The notes beneath the pieces were generated by a model. That model saw only the letters and a list, made by a program, of their open reading frames with translations, was not told the DNA's origin and did no database searches. Both the position numbers and the translations under genes were made by a program. Of a stretch of 64,000 nucleotides of DNA, positions 44,087 to 53,396 are shown in pieces. Positions within the stretch are counted from its first letter, which is position 1. Each line of letters opens with the position of its first letter. This DNA comes from Candidatus Neomicrothrix sp. UBA814 (GTDB taxonomy: Bacteria; Actinomycetota; Acidimicrobiia; Acidimicrobiales; Poriferisodalaceae): positions 192,744 to 256,743 of the forward strand of contig DBIA01000027.1 of NCBI GenBank assembly GCA_002296525.1, given 5' to 3'.

Positions 44087-44911
44087 TTATGAACGACTAT
44101 CGGCGATCAGTCCGCCATCTGGGAAAATGATTTCACCGGTAACAAAGCTTGCTTCGTCACTGCACAAATAGAGACATGCGTTAGCTATATCTGACGGTTC
44201 CCCAAGCCGTCGGAGAGGCGTTTCTTTAATTCTGTCTTCAACCCAGGCTTCGTTGCTAGTAGCAGCGCCGCTCATTGAGGTCTTTATGTAGCCGGGGCCA
44301 ACAGCATTGACGCGGATACCGTGTCGGGCGAGTTCTATAGCGCCGCATTTCGTCAACATCCATACACCGGCCTTAGAGACGCAATAGTCCGATGCTCCCA
44401 TCAATGCCGTTTTCCCTGCCACGGATGCAATGTTGACAATGGCGCCTCCGTCAGACTTAACCATTTGCTGAGCTACTAACTGATTGGTCAACATCACTCC
44501 AGTGAGATTGACATCCAAGACGCGTTGCCAATTCGACAGGGATTTATCGATCAGCATCATGTCTTTACGATCGTGACGATCAGCGCCTGCCTGCTCTGTA
44601 GCCTCACGGCTCACATAACCGGCATGAGAAATCCCTGCCGCGGCCACGCAGGCATCAACCCTGCCGAAACTCTCGACAGCGCCGCTTGCCATCGCCGCCA
44701 CCTCTTCAGGTATCGAAGTGTCAACTGTCAAAGCGATTGCCTCGCCTCCAGCAGAAGCGATTTCATCTGCGACCGCGCTAGCGCGTTCCAGATTGATATC
44801 GGCGACCACGATTTTGGCGCCCTCTTCAGCGAAGCGCAGACAACATGCTCGCCCAATCCCCGATGCGCCGCCGGTAATAATTGCAACCTTGTCAGCCATA
44901 CGCCCAGTCAT
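44087..44911 (-). CDS. Short-chain dehydrogenase/reductase
   Basis: A 274-residue classical SDR. The NAD-binding TGGASGIGRA is near the N-terminus, NVNLTG-like VLDVNLTGVML in the middle, the catalytic Ser in NIASVAGK and the YCVSK Tyr-Lys pair follow, with NAVGPGYIKT after. The ATG at 44911 is preceded by GGAGG at 6 nt and chosen over an upstream ATG at 45040. Substrate unknown; likely an alcohol/ketone step in the nearby pathway. Confidence 0.9.
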   Translation of the reverse strand: MTGRMADKVAIITGGASGIGRACCLRFAEEGAKIVVADINLERASAVADEIASAGGEAIALTVDTSIPEEVAAMASGAVESFGRVDACVAAAGISHAGYVSREATEQAGADRHDRKDMMLIDKSLSNWQRVLDVNLTGVMLTNQLVAQQMVKSDGGAIVNIASVAGKTALMGASDYCVSKAGVWMLTKCGAIELARHGIRVNAVGPGYIKTSMSGAATSNEAWVEDRIKETPLRRLGEPSDIANACLYLCSDEASFVTGEIIFPDGGLIADSRS

Positions 44912-44996
44912 CACAAACCTCCAAATGTTTGGACACAATGTAGATACCCGAAGAGATCCTTGCTCAGAGGAAACCGAAAGCTCTTCTTGAGAGATC

Positions 44997-45024
44997 ATTA
45001 TCGAAGCGGTGCTCGCGGCTCCAA
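44997..45024 (-). promoter_or_regulatory. Candidate promoter for the SDR gene
   Basis: On the reverse strand TTGGAG (45019-45024) is followed after 16 nt by GATAAT (44997-45002), a plausible sigma-70-type pair. It would give an about 80-nt leader ending in the GGAGG site of the SDR gene. The rest of the 174-nt gap shows nothing else. Confidence 0.35.
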
Positions 45025-45085
45025 TTGCGCGAATCGTCAAAGTTAATGTTCCTCAAGCAAAATTTGCTGGACGTCGCAGCTATCG

Positions 45086-47488
45086 CTACTCGAGCACTCC
45101 AGCTATCACAAGATCCGCGATCTGATCCCCGTCGTAACCCAAAAGATCGGCCAGGATTTCAAAATTGTGCTCTCCCCACAGCGGACCGCTTCTTGTCGGA
45201 GTTCCATCGCTTTTCGATAGACGGAAACCGTATTGCTCAGCCCACGTCGTCTCGTATATCTCGTGGGGTACTTCAACAAAATGGTTGCGGTAGAGGAGTT
45301 GTTTGTCGGAGATAACTTCTGGGCTGTTCTGAACTTGATGGGCTGGAACTGCTTCGCGCTGAAGAAGCTCGGTGACTTCGACGGCGCTTCGAGAGAGGCA
45401 CCAAGATTGGATTAATTCGTCTAGTTCGCCTTCTCGCTCACGACGCTGCGAAACACTCAAGCCGGATAACTTGCCGGCGCCTATGGCTCCAGCAAGGGCC
45501 CTCCATTGGTCATCATTTTCGCAAGCGATGGCAACCCACTCATCGTCGATACCGTCGCGACACGCGTACACCGAATGTGGCGTCATCCATCGGTCAGCAT
45601 TGCCAATTCGACTCTGAGGGAACCCATTGACCTCTTGATCAAGAATCGCTTCGGTCAAAAAGTGGATTCCGCCCTCCGCCTGAGAGAAATCAAGAACCAT
45701 GCCGTCGCCGGTGCGCTCGCGGTGATCTAAAGCCGCCATAAGCAGTGCCGCTGTAAGGCGCGGGGAAGTGGCGTCGGTGTAAGCGAGAAAGGGACCGGCT
45801 GGGAGACGGTCTGCCCAGCCGGTTAACTCGTAATAACCACCTGTAGCAGCACCCATGTTGCCGAAACCGGGGATAGGAGATAGAGGTCCGCTTTGGCCGA
45901 AAAGTGTCGTCGAACAGACGATTAAGCGCGGGTTGACTTCTAATAGGTCTGATGGGCTTAATCCAACGCGATCAAGAACCCCTGCCGAAAAAGCGTTAAC
46001 TACGACATCGCATTTAGTTGCCAGATCCAAAACGACTTGTCGTGACTCGGGGACTTTCAGATTGATCTGCAAGCTCTCTTTGTGGGCATTGATTGAATGC
46101 CATTGCTGGCTGTTCTCTGGGCCCTCAAGGTCCTCCGGATCTCGACTCAACCCGGATGTGCGCACCTGGTCGGGTCGCGTCTGAGATTCCACTCGGATAA
46201 CTCGGGCGCCGTAATACCCCAACATGCGAGTGGCGAAGGGACCTGCATATACCCATGTGAAGTCGAGAATGGTGATTCCTTCGAACGGGAGTTTTGTGCT
46301 CGCGATGTCGCCCTCTACGTTTTCTAACTCTCGGGTTTCGCTCAGGACTTCGTCGGTGTGCTCGCCCAATAGCGGTGGCTTTCCTAATCGTTTAACGCCT
46401 GTGGGAGTTCCGTGAGCCCATGGGCCCGGAAATCGCACTGGTGTTTCGACCTGATCCATTTTGATTTCATCCCAAAACTGGCGATCAGAATAGTGGGGCG
46501 TTTCGAGAACATCGGCAGGAGTGATAACAGGGACTAGGAGCAGCTTGTCTCGTTGAGCCATGGAAAACAGGTCGTGTTTTGTATGAGACAGAAGAGCGTT
46601 TGCAAGGCATTGAGCGGTCCGCTCTGTGATTGATGCGACATCTTTGAGATCTCGATCAGTGAGCAGGTCAACCCAGTCAATTTCTGCGAGGTCGTCGTCC
46701 AGGTGCCCTTCTTGATGGACCCATTCAAGTAAACGGTTCGTAAATGAACCGACTAAGACGCCAGGCAAGAAGGTGATGGTTACGTGACCATCAGCGCATT
46801 CGTAGACGAACCGGAATTCGACCATCCCCAATAATTCGAAGCCGCCACCGGTTCGTTGGGCAGGAGGGTTGTCGCACAGCGAAGGAGCTAACCACCCCTG
46901 GGCAGTCAAAATCATTGCTTCTTGAGCCGAGACATCGACGTGTTGTCCGAGACCGCTGATCTTTCTCTCGGTTAACGCGATGAGCGCCGCACAAGCAGCT
47001 TCGGAGCCGGCGTTGACCCAGACCTGAGGGGCTGAGATCCGCACCGGCGCCCGATCGCGGTAACCGTTGAGCGACATGGGGCCAGCCGCCGCACTTAGCG
47101 TGAGATCCGTGCCGGCCCAACCAGCCTTAGGGCCTTCGCTTCCGAAATTGCTCAGCGAAACGGTTACAAGTGAAGGATTCGCCGCGCGTAGTGCGTCGAG
47201 GTCAATATTCATGGCCCCGCACTCGATTAAGACGTCAGCTGTTCTCGCCAACTCGAGAAGTTGCTGCGCGGTGCTAAGCACAACCGATCTTTTGCCTCGG
47301 TTGTAGGCCCAATGTTGAAGTGAGGATTCAGGATTTTCTTCGCCGTTCGCGAAGGGTGGAAGGTGTCGTGAACGCTGACCTGAGGGCGGTTCGACGGCAA
47401 TGACATCGGCACCAAGTTGCGCTAACAAGAAGCCCGCGAAGTGACCCCGATCGTCAGTGAGATCAAGAACACGGTAATGCGACAACAT
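45086..47488 (-). CDS. Fused two-domain CaiB/BaiF (type III) CoA-transferase
   Basis: An 800-residue protein, twice the normal family size, made of two CoA-transferase domains (about 1-390 and 400-800). Each starts with the family signature (RVLDLTDDRGHFAGFLLAQL; ITILDFTWVYAGPFATRML) and each keeps an Asp at the catalytic position (Asp185 in GQHVDVSAQE; Asp600 in GDGMVLDFSQAE). Type III transferases are normally interlocked dimers, so this is a natural fused dimer. It moves CoA between acyl groups. A paralogue of equal layout is at 50022-52433; the carboxyltransferase gene diverges from it. Confidence 0.9.
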   Translation of the reverse strand: MLSHYRVLDLTDDRGHFAGFLLAQLGADVIAVEPPSGQRSRHLPPFANGEENPESSLQHWAYNRGKRSVVLSTAQQLLELARTADVLIECGAMNIDLDALRAANPSLVTVSLSNFGSEGPKAGWAGTDLTLSAAAGPMSLNGYRDRAPVRISAPQVWVNAGSEAACAALIALTERKISGLGQHVDVSAQEAMILTAQGWLAPSLCDNPPAQRTGGGFELLGMVEFRFVYECADGHVTITFLPGVLVGSFTNRLLEWVHQEGHLDDDLAEIDWVDLLTDRDLKDVASITERTAQCLANALLSHTKHDLFSMAQRDKLLLVPVITPADVLETPHYSDRQFWDEIKMDQVETPVRFPGPWAHGTPTGVKRLGKPPLLGEHTDEVLSETRELENVEGDIASTKLPFEGITILDFTWVYAGPFATRMLGYYGARVIRVESQTRPDQVRTSGLSRDPEDLEGPENSQQWHSINAHKESLQINLKVPESRQVVLDLATKCDVVVNAFSAGVLDRVGLSPSDLLEVNPRLIVCSTTLFGQSGPLSPIPGFGNMGAATGGYYELTGWADRLPAGPFLAYTDATSPRLTAALLMAALDHRERTGDGMVLDFSQAEGGIHFLTEAILDQEVNGFPQSRIGNADRWMTPHSVYACRDGIDDEWVAIACENDDQWRALAGAIGAGKLSGLSVSQRREREGELDELIQSWCLSRSAVEVTELLQREAVPAHQVQNSPEVISDKQLLYRNHFVEVPHEIYETTWAEQYGFRLSKSDGTPTRSGPLWGEHNFEILADLLGYDGDQIADLVIAGVLE

Positions 47489-47599
47489 TTAAGATTTAAG
47501 CCCCCCGGCTTCCTAACCACTTGGAAAGCTGATCGTAGTGTCAGGCTTTAGCGCAAGTCGACAGAACGTGCTGAACTGTCCACTTACCCCGAGGAAAAT

Positions 47600-49168
47600 A
47601 TGACTGAAGAAGAAAACGACAACACAATTGACCCGGTCGCAGATTTATATGAACGACGACGACGTATTCGCGAAGAGATGGGTGGCGCAGAGCGAGTTGC
47701 CCGAATGCGATCAGAGGGAACGCCCACCATTAGAGATCACATAGACGGGGTGTTGGATAAAGGTTCGTTTCGCGAGTTAGGCACCCACGGTAGATCCATG
47801 CGCTTGGAAGACAGGCATAACACTCCAGGTGATGGAAAGGTAGGAGGTGAGGGTCGCATCGATGGTCGGCCTGTCGCCATTTCCGGCGATGACATCACCG
47901 TAAAGAAGGGTTCTAGCGCGATCGTTGGTGGCCGACGAATACAGCGGATTTACGAACGTGCCCTCGAGCGAGGTATGCCATATGTGTACATCGGTGAAAC
48001 AGGCGGAGGGCGTATCCCTGACCTGATTGGTGCTGAGGGCATAGCTGATGTAGCCCCGGACCCAGGGCTCACACAACGTCGTCGGCAAATCCCGATGGCA
48101 ACCATGATCGTTGGGCAAAGTTTTGGTGGATCGTCCTTTCAGTCGGCATTTTCTGACTTCGTTGTTCAGGTGCGAGGTTCGGTCTTGGCAGTCACATCGC
48201 CCAGGGTCTTCGAAGTGGCAACGGGAGAAATCATTGGCTTCGAAGAACTCGGTGGAGTCGACGTGCATTCCCGGATTACAGGACAAATTGACGTAGGCGT
48301 GGACACGTTTGAGGAAGGTTACGACGCCGTTCGGAAGTGGCTTTCATACCTGCCGTCAAATGCATGGACGAACGCACCACGAAGCGACTATCGAGCAAGC
48401 CTAGAACCCGACGAAGTGCTGGCAGGCATGGTCCCATCAAAGAGAACCCGCGGATACGACATGCGTCGATTCAGCGCAGCGCTCTTAGACCCAGGGACGT
48501 TCATGGAATTGCAGCCTGGTTACGCGCGGAATCTCACCACTGGGTTGGGGCGCTTGGACGGATTCGCAGTTGGAATCATCGGCAACAACCCCATGTTCAA
48601 CGCCGGAGTTTTGGATCCAGAAGCATGCCGGAAAGCCATCAGACTGATGTGTTTATGCGATGCCTTTAATTTGCCTGTGATCTTCTTGATGGACGTACCT
48701 GGTTTCATGGTCGGAAAGGCAGTCGAACATGACCGCATACTTTCACTAGCTATACGTTTCGTCGAAGCGTTGGGCAATATGTCCACCCCAACGTTGACTG
48801 TGACCCTTCGTAAAGGGTTTGGTCTGGCTTTCCCTGCGATGAACGGCTCTGGTTTAGGGTCCTCAGGGTTGTATTCATGGCCCGGCGCCGAAATTGGTTT
48901 CATGGATCCAGATGTTGGAGTCAACGTCGCATACTCATCCAGGCTTGAGCAGTTGGACCCAGCTGAAGCAGAGGCAGAGCGCGAGAGAATGGTGTCAGAA
49001 ATCTCGCTCGCGACGTCGCCGTATGAAGCTGCGGGAACACTCAGGATCGATGAGGTAATTGACCCGGCTGACACTCGAAGTGTTCTTGTCGAGGATCTCA
49101 GGCAGCTCGATGGCCGACGGGTCCCTCCTCCAGAGGCACGGCCGCTGAGTTATTGGCCTACTGTTTGA
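47600..49168 (+). CDS. Acyl-CoA carboxyltransferase (AccD/PccB-like)
   Basis: A 522-residue carboxyltransferase. An N-terminal part (RDHIDGVLDKGSFRELG) and two crotonase-like halves follow the propionyl/acetyl-CoA carboxylase beta pattern. The first oxyanion region reads ETGGGRIPDLIG in place of the common GGARIQEG, and the second RKGFGLAFPAMNGSG, so it belongs to a divergent branch. No biotin carboxylase or biotin carrier gene is in the window, so the partner is elsewhere, or it is a decarboxylase-type enzyme. GAGGAAAAT precedes the ATG. Confidence 0.85.
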   Translation: MTEEENDNTIDPVADLYERRRRIREEMGGAERVARMRSEGTPTIRDHIDGVLDKGSFRELGTHGRSMRLEDRHNTPGDGKVGGEGRIDGRPVAISGDDITVKKGSSAIVGGRRIQRIYERALERGMPYVYIGETGGGRIPDLIGAEGIADVAPDPGLTQRRRQIPMATMIVGQSFGGSSFQSAFSDFVVQVRGSVLAVTSPRVFEVATGEIIGFEELGGVDVHSRITGQIDVGVDTFEEGYDAVRKWLSYLPSNAWTNAPRSDYRASLEPDEVLAGMVPSKRTRGYDMRRFSAALLDPGTFMELQPGYARNLTTGLGRLDGFAVGIIGNNPMFNAGVLDPEACRKAIRLMCLCDAFNLPVIFLMDVPGFMVGKAVEHDRILSLAIRFVEALGNMSTPTLTVTLRKGFGLAFPAMNGSGLGSSGLYSWPGAEIGFMDPDVGVNVAYSSRLEQLDPAEAEAERERMVSEISLATSPYEAAGTLRIDEVIDPADTRSVLVEDLRQLDGRRVPPPEARPLSYWPTV

Positions 49169-49189
49169 ATCACACAACGAGGTCAATGA

Positions 49190-50008
49190 ATGAACTATGA
49201 GGTAACCGAAGCAGAACGCAACGCGTGCGCCCGAGATGGTGCTGTGCCCTTGAGGAACGTAGTAAGCGAAGAATGGCTCGAGGTTTTAGAAGACGCGATC
49301 GAACGTGATATCAACGAACCAGGACCATATTTCCATGGTTACGTCCCCGACAGCGGTGTAGGCAGATTCCACGGCAACATAAGAATCTGGGAAACCGATC
49401 CTGAAATGAAACGATTCTGCACCCAGGGACCCTTGGTGTCGCTGGCAGCGCAATTTTTTGAGTCCTCGAAGGTCAACCTCTTTTACGACCAGCTTTTTGT
49501 GAAAGAACCCGGGACCGAGAACCGAACTCGGTGGCATAACGACTTGCCGTACTGGCCCGTCCGGGGTCAGCAGATTATGTCTTTTTGGGTGGCGCTTGAC
49601 GCTGTCACTGTTGAGAGCGGAGGCCTCGAATTCATCCAAGGCTCTCACGCGTGGGATATCTGGTACCAACCCGAGACATTCGGCAAAACGTCAGGGCACG
49701 GCGAATACGAAAGAAACCCCGATTACGTCGATATCCCAGACATCGAAGCGGCGCGTGACCATTACGAAATAATTAGCTGGGACTTAGAACCGGGGGATGT
49801 CTACGCGTTTCACGCAATGACCGTCCATGGAGCTGGAGGCAACCTGCGAAGCGACGTGCGTCGCCGCGGCTACACCGTGCGGTATTGCGGCGACGATGCC
49901 GTATATGACACTCGCAAGGGAACCCAAGGCCACCTTCGGTCGGACACACACGATGACGGCGATCAACTTGACAGCGATCAGTACCCCCTTGTGTGGAGCT
50001 CTAATTGA
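49190..50008 (+). CDS. Phytanoyl-CoA dioxygenase family protein (1)
   Basis: A 272-residue Fe(II)/2-oxoglutarate-dependent oxygenase. The facial triad is visible as WHNDLPYW (His116, Asp118) and VHGAGGN (His213), with Arg residues after it (SDVRRRGY) for 2-oxoglutarate. The family hydroxylates next to a carboxyl or CoA ester, among other reactions. It follows the carboxyltransferase by 21 nt and is probably cotranscribed. A second PhyH protein is at 52556-53389. Confidence 0.9.
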   Translation: MNYEVTEAERNACARDGAVPLRNVVSEEWLEVLEDAIERDINEPGPYFHGYVPDSGVGRFHGNIRIWETDPEMKRFCTQGPLVSLAAQFFESSKVNLFYDQLFVKEPGTENRTRWHNDLPYWPVRGQQIMSFWVALDAVTVESGGLEFIQGSHAWDIWYQPETFGKTSGHGEYERNPDYVDIPDIEAARDHYEIISWDLEPGDVYAFHAMTVHGAGGNLRSDVRRRGYTVRYCGDDAVYDTRKGTQGHLRSDTHDDGDQLDSDQYPLVWSSN

Positions 50009-50021
50009 AGATCTGAGCGTG

Positions 50022-52433
50022 TTACTCCAGAACCTCTGCTGCGGCTAAATCGGCAATCTGATCTATGGAATACCCCAGCAGTTCACTCAGCACTTCAAAG
50101 TTATCTTCACCCAAACACGGCCCACCCCTATTGAGTACTGCTGGGGTACGTGACATTTTTGTTCTGCACGAATGAGTCCACATTTGGCCAGCGTGGCTTT
50201 GCGGAACTCGGATTTGGTGTTGCCGGTGAGCTAGCTGCGGGTCTGAGTTAGTTCCGGCGGCGTCGTGCACCGGATAAGCCGCCACTCCCAGCGCTTGTAG
50301 TTCTTCGGCAGCATTAGTGCTGTTGCGAACCGACGACCACGCATTTATCTGCTCGTGAATTGCTGCTCGATGTTCGCGACGAATTGTCTGATCGGCATTT
50401 GCGAGGTCATCGAGCTTCAGTAAGTGAGCCAATCGTGGCCAACTGTCATCTGAGCAAGCGATAGCCAGCCACGAGTCATCGCCTTGAGCGGGAAACACAC
50501 CGTGCGGAAATATATTCGGATCGTCATTTCCGGCTCGCTGGATTGTCCGCCCGTTGACGGTTTGGTCCAATATCGCGGGCGCTAGGTAGTGCAACGCACA
50601 CTCAGTTTGTGACAAATCGATGTACTCACCGAGCCCAGTTTCCCTGCGTTTCTCCAAAGCAGCCATCAATGACGACACCACTACCCGCGGAGCCAAAAAA
50701 TCTGTGTAGGGGCCGTAAGGTCCAGCTGGCGGCCTATCCGCCCAACCGGTCAATTCGTAGTAGCCAGCGATCGCTGCAGCCATATACCCGTAGCCGGCAA
50801 GTGTTGAGTGAGGACCGCTTTGTCCAAGCAAAGAGCTGGAAAGCATGATCAATCCTGGGTTGATTTCTGAGAGCACTTCGTAACCGAAACCCAATCGTTT
50901 CATGGCGCCCGGCGCAAAAGATTCCGTGGCGATATCAGCCCAACGGATTAAGTCATAGACCACATCTTTGGCTTCCGGTTTGCTGAGGTCGAGACTCAAA
51001 CTCCGCTTCCCAGCGTTATACACGCCGTAACCGACGCTGTTGTCGGGATGTGGGTCTTCGTTGACAAAGGGGTTCACCGTTCTCATAGTGTCCGGGCGAC
51101 TAGCGGTCTCTACTTTGACGACATCAGCCCCGTAATCGCAGAGAATTCGAACAGCGGATGGAGTTGCGATGACCCAGGAGAACTCAACAACTTTCAACCC
51201 GTCGAGAGGTAACGAATCAGTGGCCGGTTCGCGGACATGAATTTGGGTTTGTCGTTCCAACGCAATGGAGTCGTTATGTTCGCCCAAAGTGGGAGGTCGT
51301 CCGGGGAAACTGACGCTGTTGTTCTTGAACTTCACTAACTCACCCGGGTACTTCACTTCGCCGCCTCGGCTATTAGGTTCAGTATCCCAAAACTCGCGGG
51401 CTTCAAGATGTTCGTAGTTCACTAGGTCAGCAATCGTCATCGATGGCGTAATGAGAAGATTGCGTTCCAAAGCTGCGTCCCACAGCTCGGCTTTGGATTT
51501 TGATGCAAGGAAACGCCCGTAGGTCGCGAACGCAGCGGCGACCGCGTCAAAGCTCACCTCACCAGCGAACAACTGAACCCCGATGTTGACCCAGTCAATG
51601 GATCGAAGGTTCTCGTCGCTAGCACCTTCTTCTTCCAACCAATCTGTGAACCGGTGACAAAACGGTGCGAAAGCTGCACCGGGCAGGATTACGCAAATGG
51701 CGTAGCCGTCGAGACACGGGAACAACAATGGGATTTCCATTCCCCCGATCCTGATTCCTCCGGCCATTCGATCGGCAGGTAAGGCATTCTCCATCGGTGC
51801 GACATTCTGAGGAAATCCAATGGTCAGAGACTCCTGAGCCGAGACGTCGATGTGTTGGCCCATGCCGCTTCGATTCCGTTCTTGAAGAGCGACCAAACTC
51901 GCAGCAGCGGCATCGGCTGCACCATGAAGAAAGCTGTGAGGAACTCCTATTCTGAGCGGAGCACGGTCGGCGTCGCCGCTCGCGTACAAAAATGAACTTC
52001 CAGCCGCAGCGGTTAAGTCGGTTCCCAGCCAATGTGATCGGGGACCGGTGAGACCGTAGGGGGTAATAGAGGCGTGGATTATTTGTGGATTGGTATTGGC
52101 GAGGTCTAGGGGAGAGAGCCCTAGAGACTCTAAGTAGCCGGGTTGGCAATCTTCGAACAAAATGTCTGCACTTTGGATGAGGCGCAAAAACTTTTCGCGG
52201 TCCTGCTCCAACTCGATATCCAAAACAACAGATTTTTTCCCTCTGTTGTAGGCCCAATGGGTGAGGCTGAAGTCCAGGTGAGGGTCATCGTCCACATAGG
52301 GTCCGGAATGACGCGTGGAAACCCCTTCGATGGGTTCGACTGCTATTACCTCCGCACCTAGGCGAGCCAAAATGTGTCCTGCGAACTGACTAGTTCCATC
52401 GCAAAGGTCGATAACCCGGATGTGTTCTAACAT
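50022..52433 (-). CDS. Second fused two-domain CaiB/BaiF CoA-transferase
   Basis: An 803-residue paralogue of the protein at 45086-47488, with the same order: an N-terminal domain (RVIDLCDGTSQFAGHILARL, Asp196 in GQHIDVSAQE) and a C-terminal domain (KVVEFSWVIATPSAVRIL, Asp606 in GEYIDLSQTE). Shared phrases such as HWAYNRGK and YYELTGWADR show common ancestry. Both active-site Asp residues are kept. The two copies flank accD-like and PhyH genes, suggesting different acyl donors or acceptors in one pathway. Confidence 0.9.
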   Translation of the reverse strand: MLEHIRVIDLCDGTSQFAGHILARLGAEVIAVEPIEGVSTRHSGPYVDDDPHLDFSLTHWAYNRGKKSVVLDIELEQDREKFLRLIQSADILFEDCQPGYLESLGLSPLDLANTNPQIIHASITPYGLTGPRSHWLGTDLTAAAGSSFLYASGDADRAPLRIGVPHSFLHGAADAAAASLVALQERNRSGMGQHIDVSAQESLTIGFPQNVAPMENALPADRMAGGIRIGGMEIPLLFPCLDGYAICVILPGAAFAPFCHRFTDWLEEEGASDENLRSIDWVNIGVQLFAGEVSFDAVAAAFATYGRFLASKSKAELWDAALERNLLITPSMTIADLVNYEHLEAREFWDTEPNSRGGEVKYPGELVKFKNNSVSFPGRPPTLGEHNDSIALERQTQIHVREPATDSLPLDGLKVVEFSWVIATPSAVRILCDYGADVVKVETASRPDTMRTVNPFVNEDPHPDNSVGYGVYNAGKRSLSLDLSKPEAKDVVYDLIRWADIATESFAPGAMKRLGFGYEVLSEINPGLIMLSSSLLGQSGPHSTLAGYGYMAAAIAGYYELTGWADRPPAGPYGPYTDFLAPRVVVSSLMAALEKRRETGLGEYIDLSQTECALHYLAPAILDQTVNGRTIQRAGNDDPNIFPHGVFPAQGDDSWLAIACSDDSWPRLAHLLKLDDLANADQTIRREHRAAIHEQINAWSSVRNSTNAAEELQALGVAAYPVHDAAGTNSDPQLAHRQHQIRVPQSHAGQMWTHSCRTKMSRTPAVLNRGGPCLGEDNFEVLSELLGYSIDQIADLAAAEVLE

Positions 52434-52509
52434 CCCGCCCCCTTTAATCCTCCAAGAGCATAGGTTCAGCGCCGTAGGACAGTTGCGCCTTCTGCGCTAA
52501 GTATTCTGA

Positions 52510-52533
52510 AGCGCTCAGTTCACCGCAGCGCTC
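52510..52533 (+). repeat. AGCGCTC direct repeat in a divergent promoter region
   Basis: AGCGCTC occurs at 52510-52516 and 52527-52533, 17 nt apart, in the 122-nt region between the divergent CoA-transferase and PhyH genes. It might bind a regulator at roughly 1.6 helical turns; no known operator is recognised. Confidence 0.2.
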
Positions 52534-52543
52534 CAGATCCGCG

Positions 52544-52549
52544 TAGCCT
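52544..52549 (+). promoter_or_regulatory. Candidate leaderless -10 for the second PhyH gene
   Basis: TAGCCT ends 6 nt before the ATG at 52556 and no ribosome site is present. The same hexamer and spacing precede the MoaB-like gene at 32496. Confidence 0.35.
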
Positions 52550-52555
52550 TGTGAC

Positions 52556-53389
52556 ATGGGCAAGGTCTTTAGCGCCGATCAAATTGAGCAATACCAAAAC
52601 GACGGATGGGTTTCGCCGTTAACTGTGCTGACCGCAGAGCAAGTCCGCGATTGTCGAATTCGCCTCGAGCGGTGGGAATCGATGCGAGGCGGGTCTCTGC
52701 CCGCCCACGAGCGTTCCAGCGGACACATTCTGTTTCCGTGGATCGATGGGCTCATGAGAAACGAAACCATCCTCGACGCTGTTGAGGATCTGATTGGTCC
52801 AGACATTCTTTGCTGGAATTCAGTGTTTTGGATCAAAGAAGCCCGCAGCCCCAGCTATGTCGGCTGGCACCAAGACCTCCAATACTGGGGCCTGTCGAAT
52901 TCTGATGTTGTTTCGATCTGGATCGCGCTCAGTGATGCAAGTGAGGCTGCGGGGTGCATGAGTGTTATCCCCGGCAGCCATAAAGAAATTCTTGGTCACG
53001 AAGAGACCTATGCAAAAGACAACCTGCTAAGCCGAGGTCAAGAACTCGAAATCGATGTGGCGCAACATCTCACAGTCCCTATGCCATTGAAGCCCGGACA
53101 AGTCTCCTTCCACAACGTTCGGACTGCGCACGGGTCTGGCCCCAACACCACCGACGATCGTCGCATTGGCCTCTCCTTTCACTACATGCCCACCGTCACT
53201 GAACAAACACTGAGTGAATGGGACAGCGCTTCGTTAGTTCGAGGCGAAGACACCTACAACAATTTCGAGCATTGCCCGCAACCCCAATATGACCTCGAAC
53301 CAGCCTCAGTCGAGTTCCACAAGCGAGCAGCAGACGCGATGAGGCAGATCATTTACAGCGGCGCTCGTACGGATAATCGAACCCTTTAG
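52556..53389 (+). CDS. Phytanoyl-CoA dioxygenase family protein (2)
   Basis: A 277-residue Fe(II)/2-oxoglutarate oxygenase. Metal ligands: WHQDLQYW (His105, Asp107) and AHGSGPN (His192); Arg in DDRRIGLSFHY binds 2-oxoglutarate. It is only loosely related to the first PhyH protein. The pattern with SYVGWHQDLQYWG is also seen in PhyH proteins of alkaloid/phosphonate-type pathways, so the substrate may be other than a fatty acyl-CoA. It begins a run with VOC and DUF3237 genes. Confidence 0.9.
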   Translation: MGKVFSADQIEQYQNDGWVSPLTVLTAEQVRDCRIRLERWESMRGGSLPAHERSSGHILFPWIDGLMRNETILDAVEDLIGPDILCWNSVFWIKEARSPSYVGWHQDLQYWGLSNSDVVSIWIALSDASEAAGCMSVIPGSHKEILGHEETYAKDNLLSRGQELEIDVAQHLTVPMPLKPGQVSFHNVRTAHGSGPNTTDDRRIGLSFHYMPTVTEQTLSEWDSASLVRGEDTYNNFEHCPQPQYDLEPASVEFHKRAADAMRQIIYSGARTDNRTL

Positions 53390-53396
53390 GATTTCA

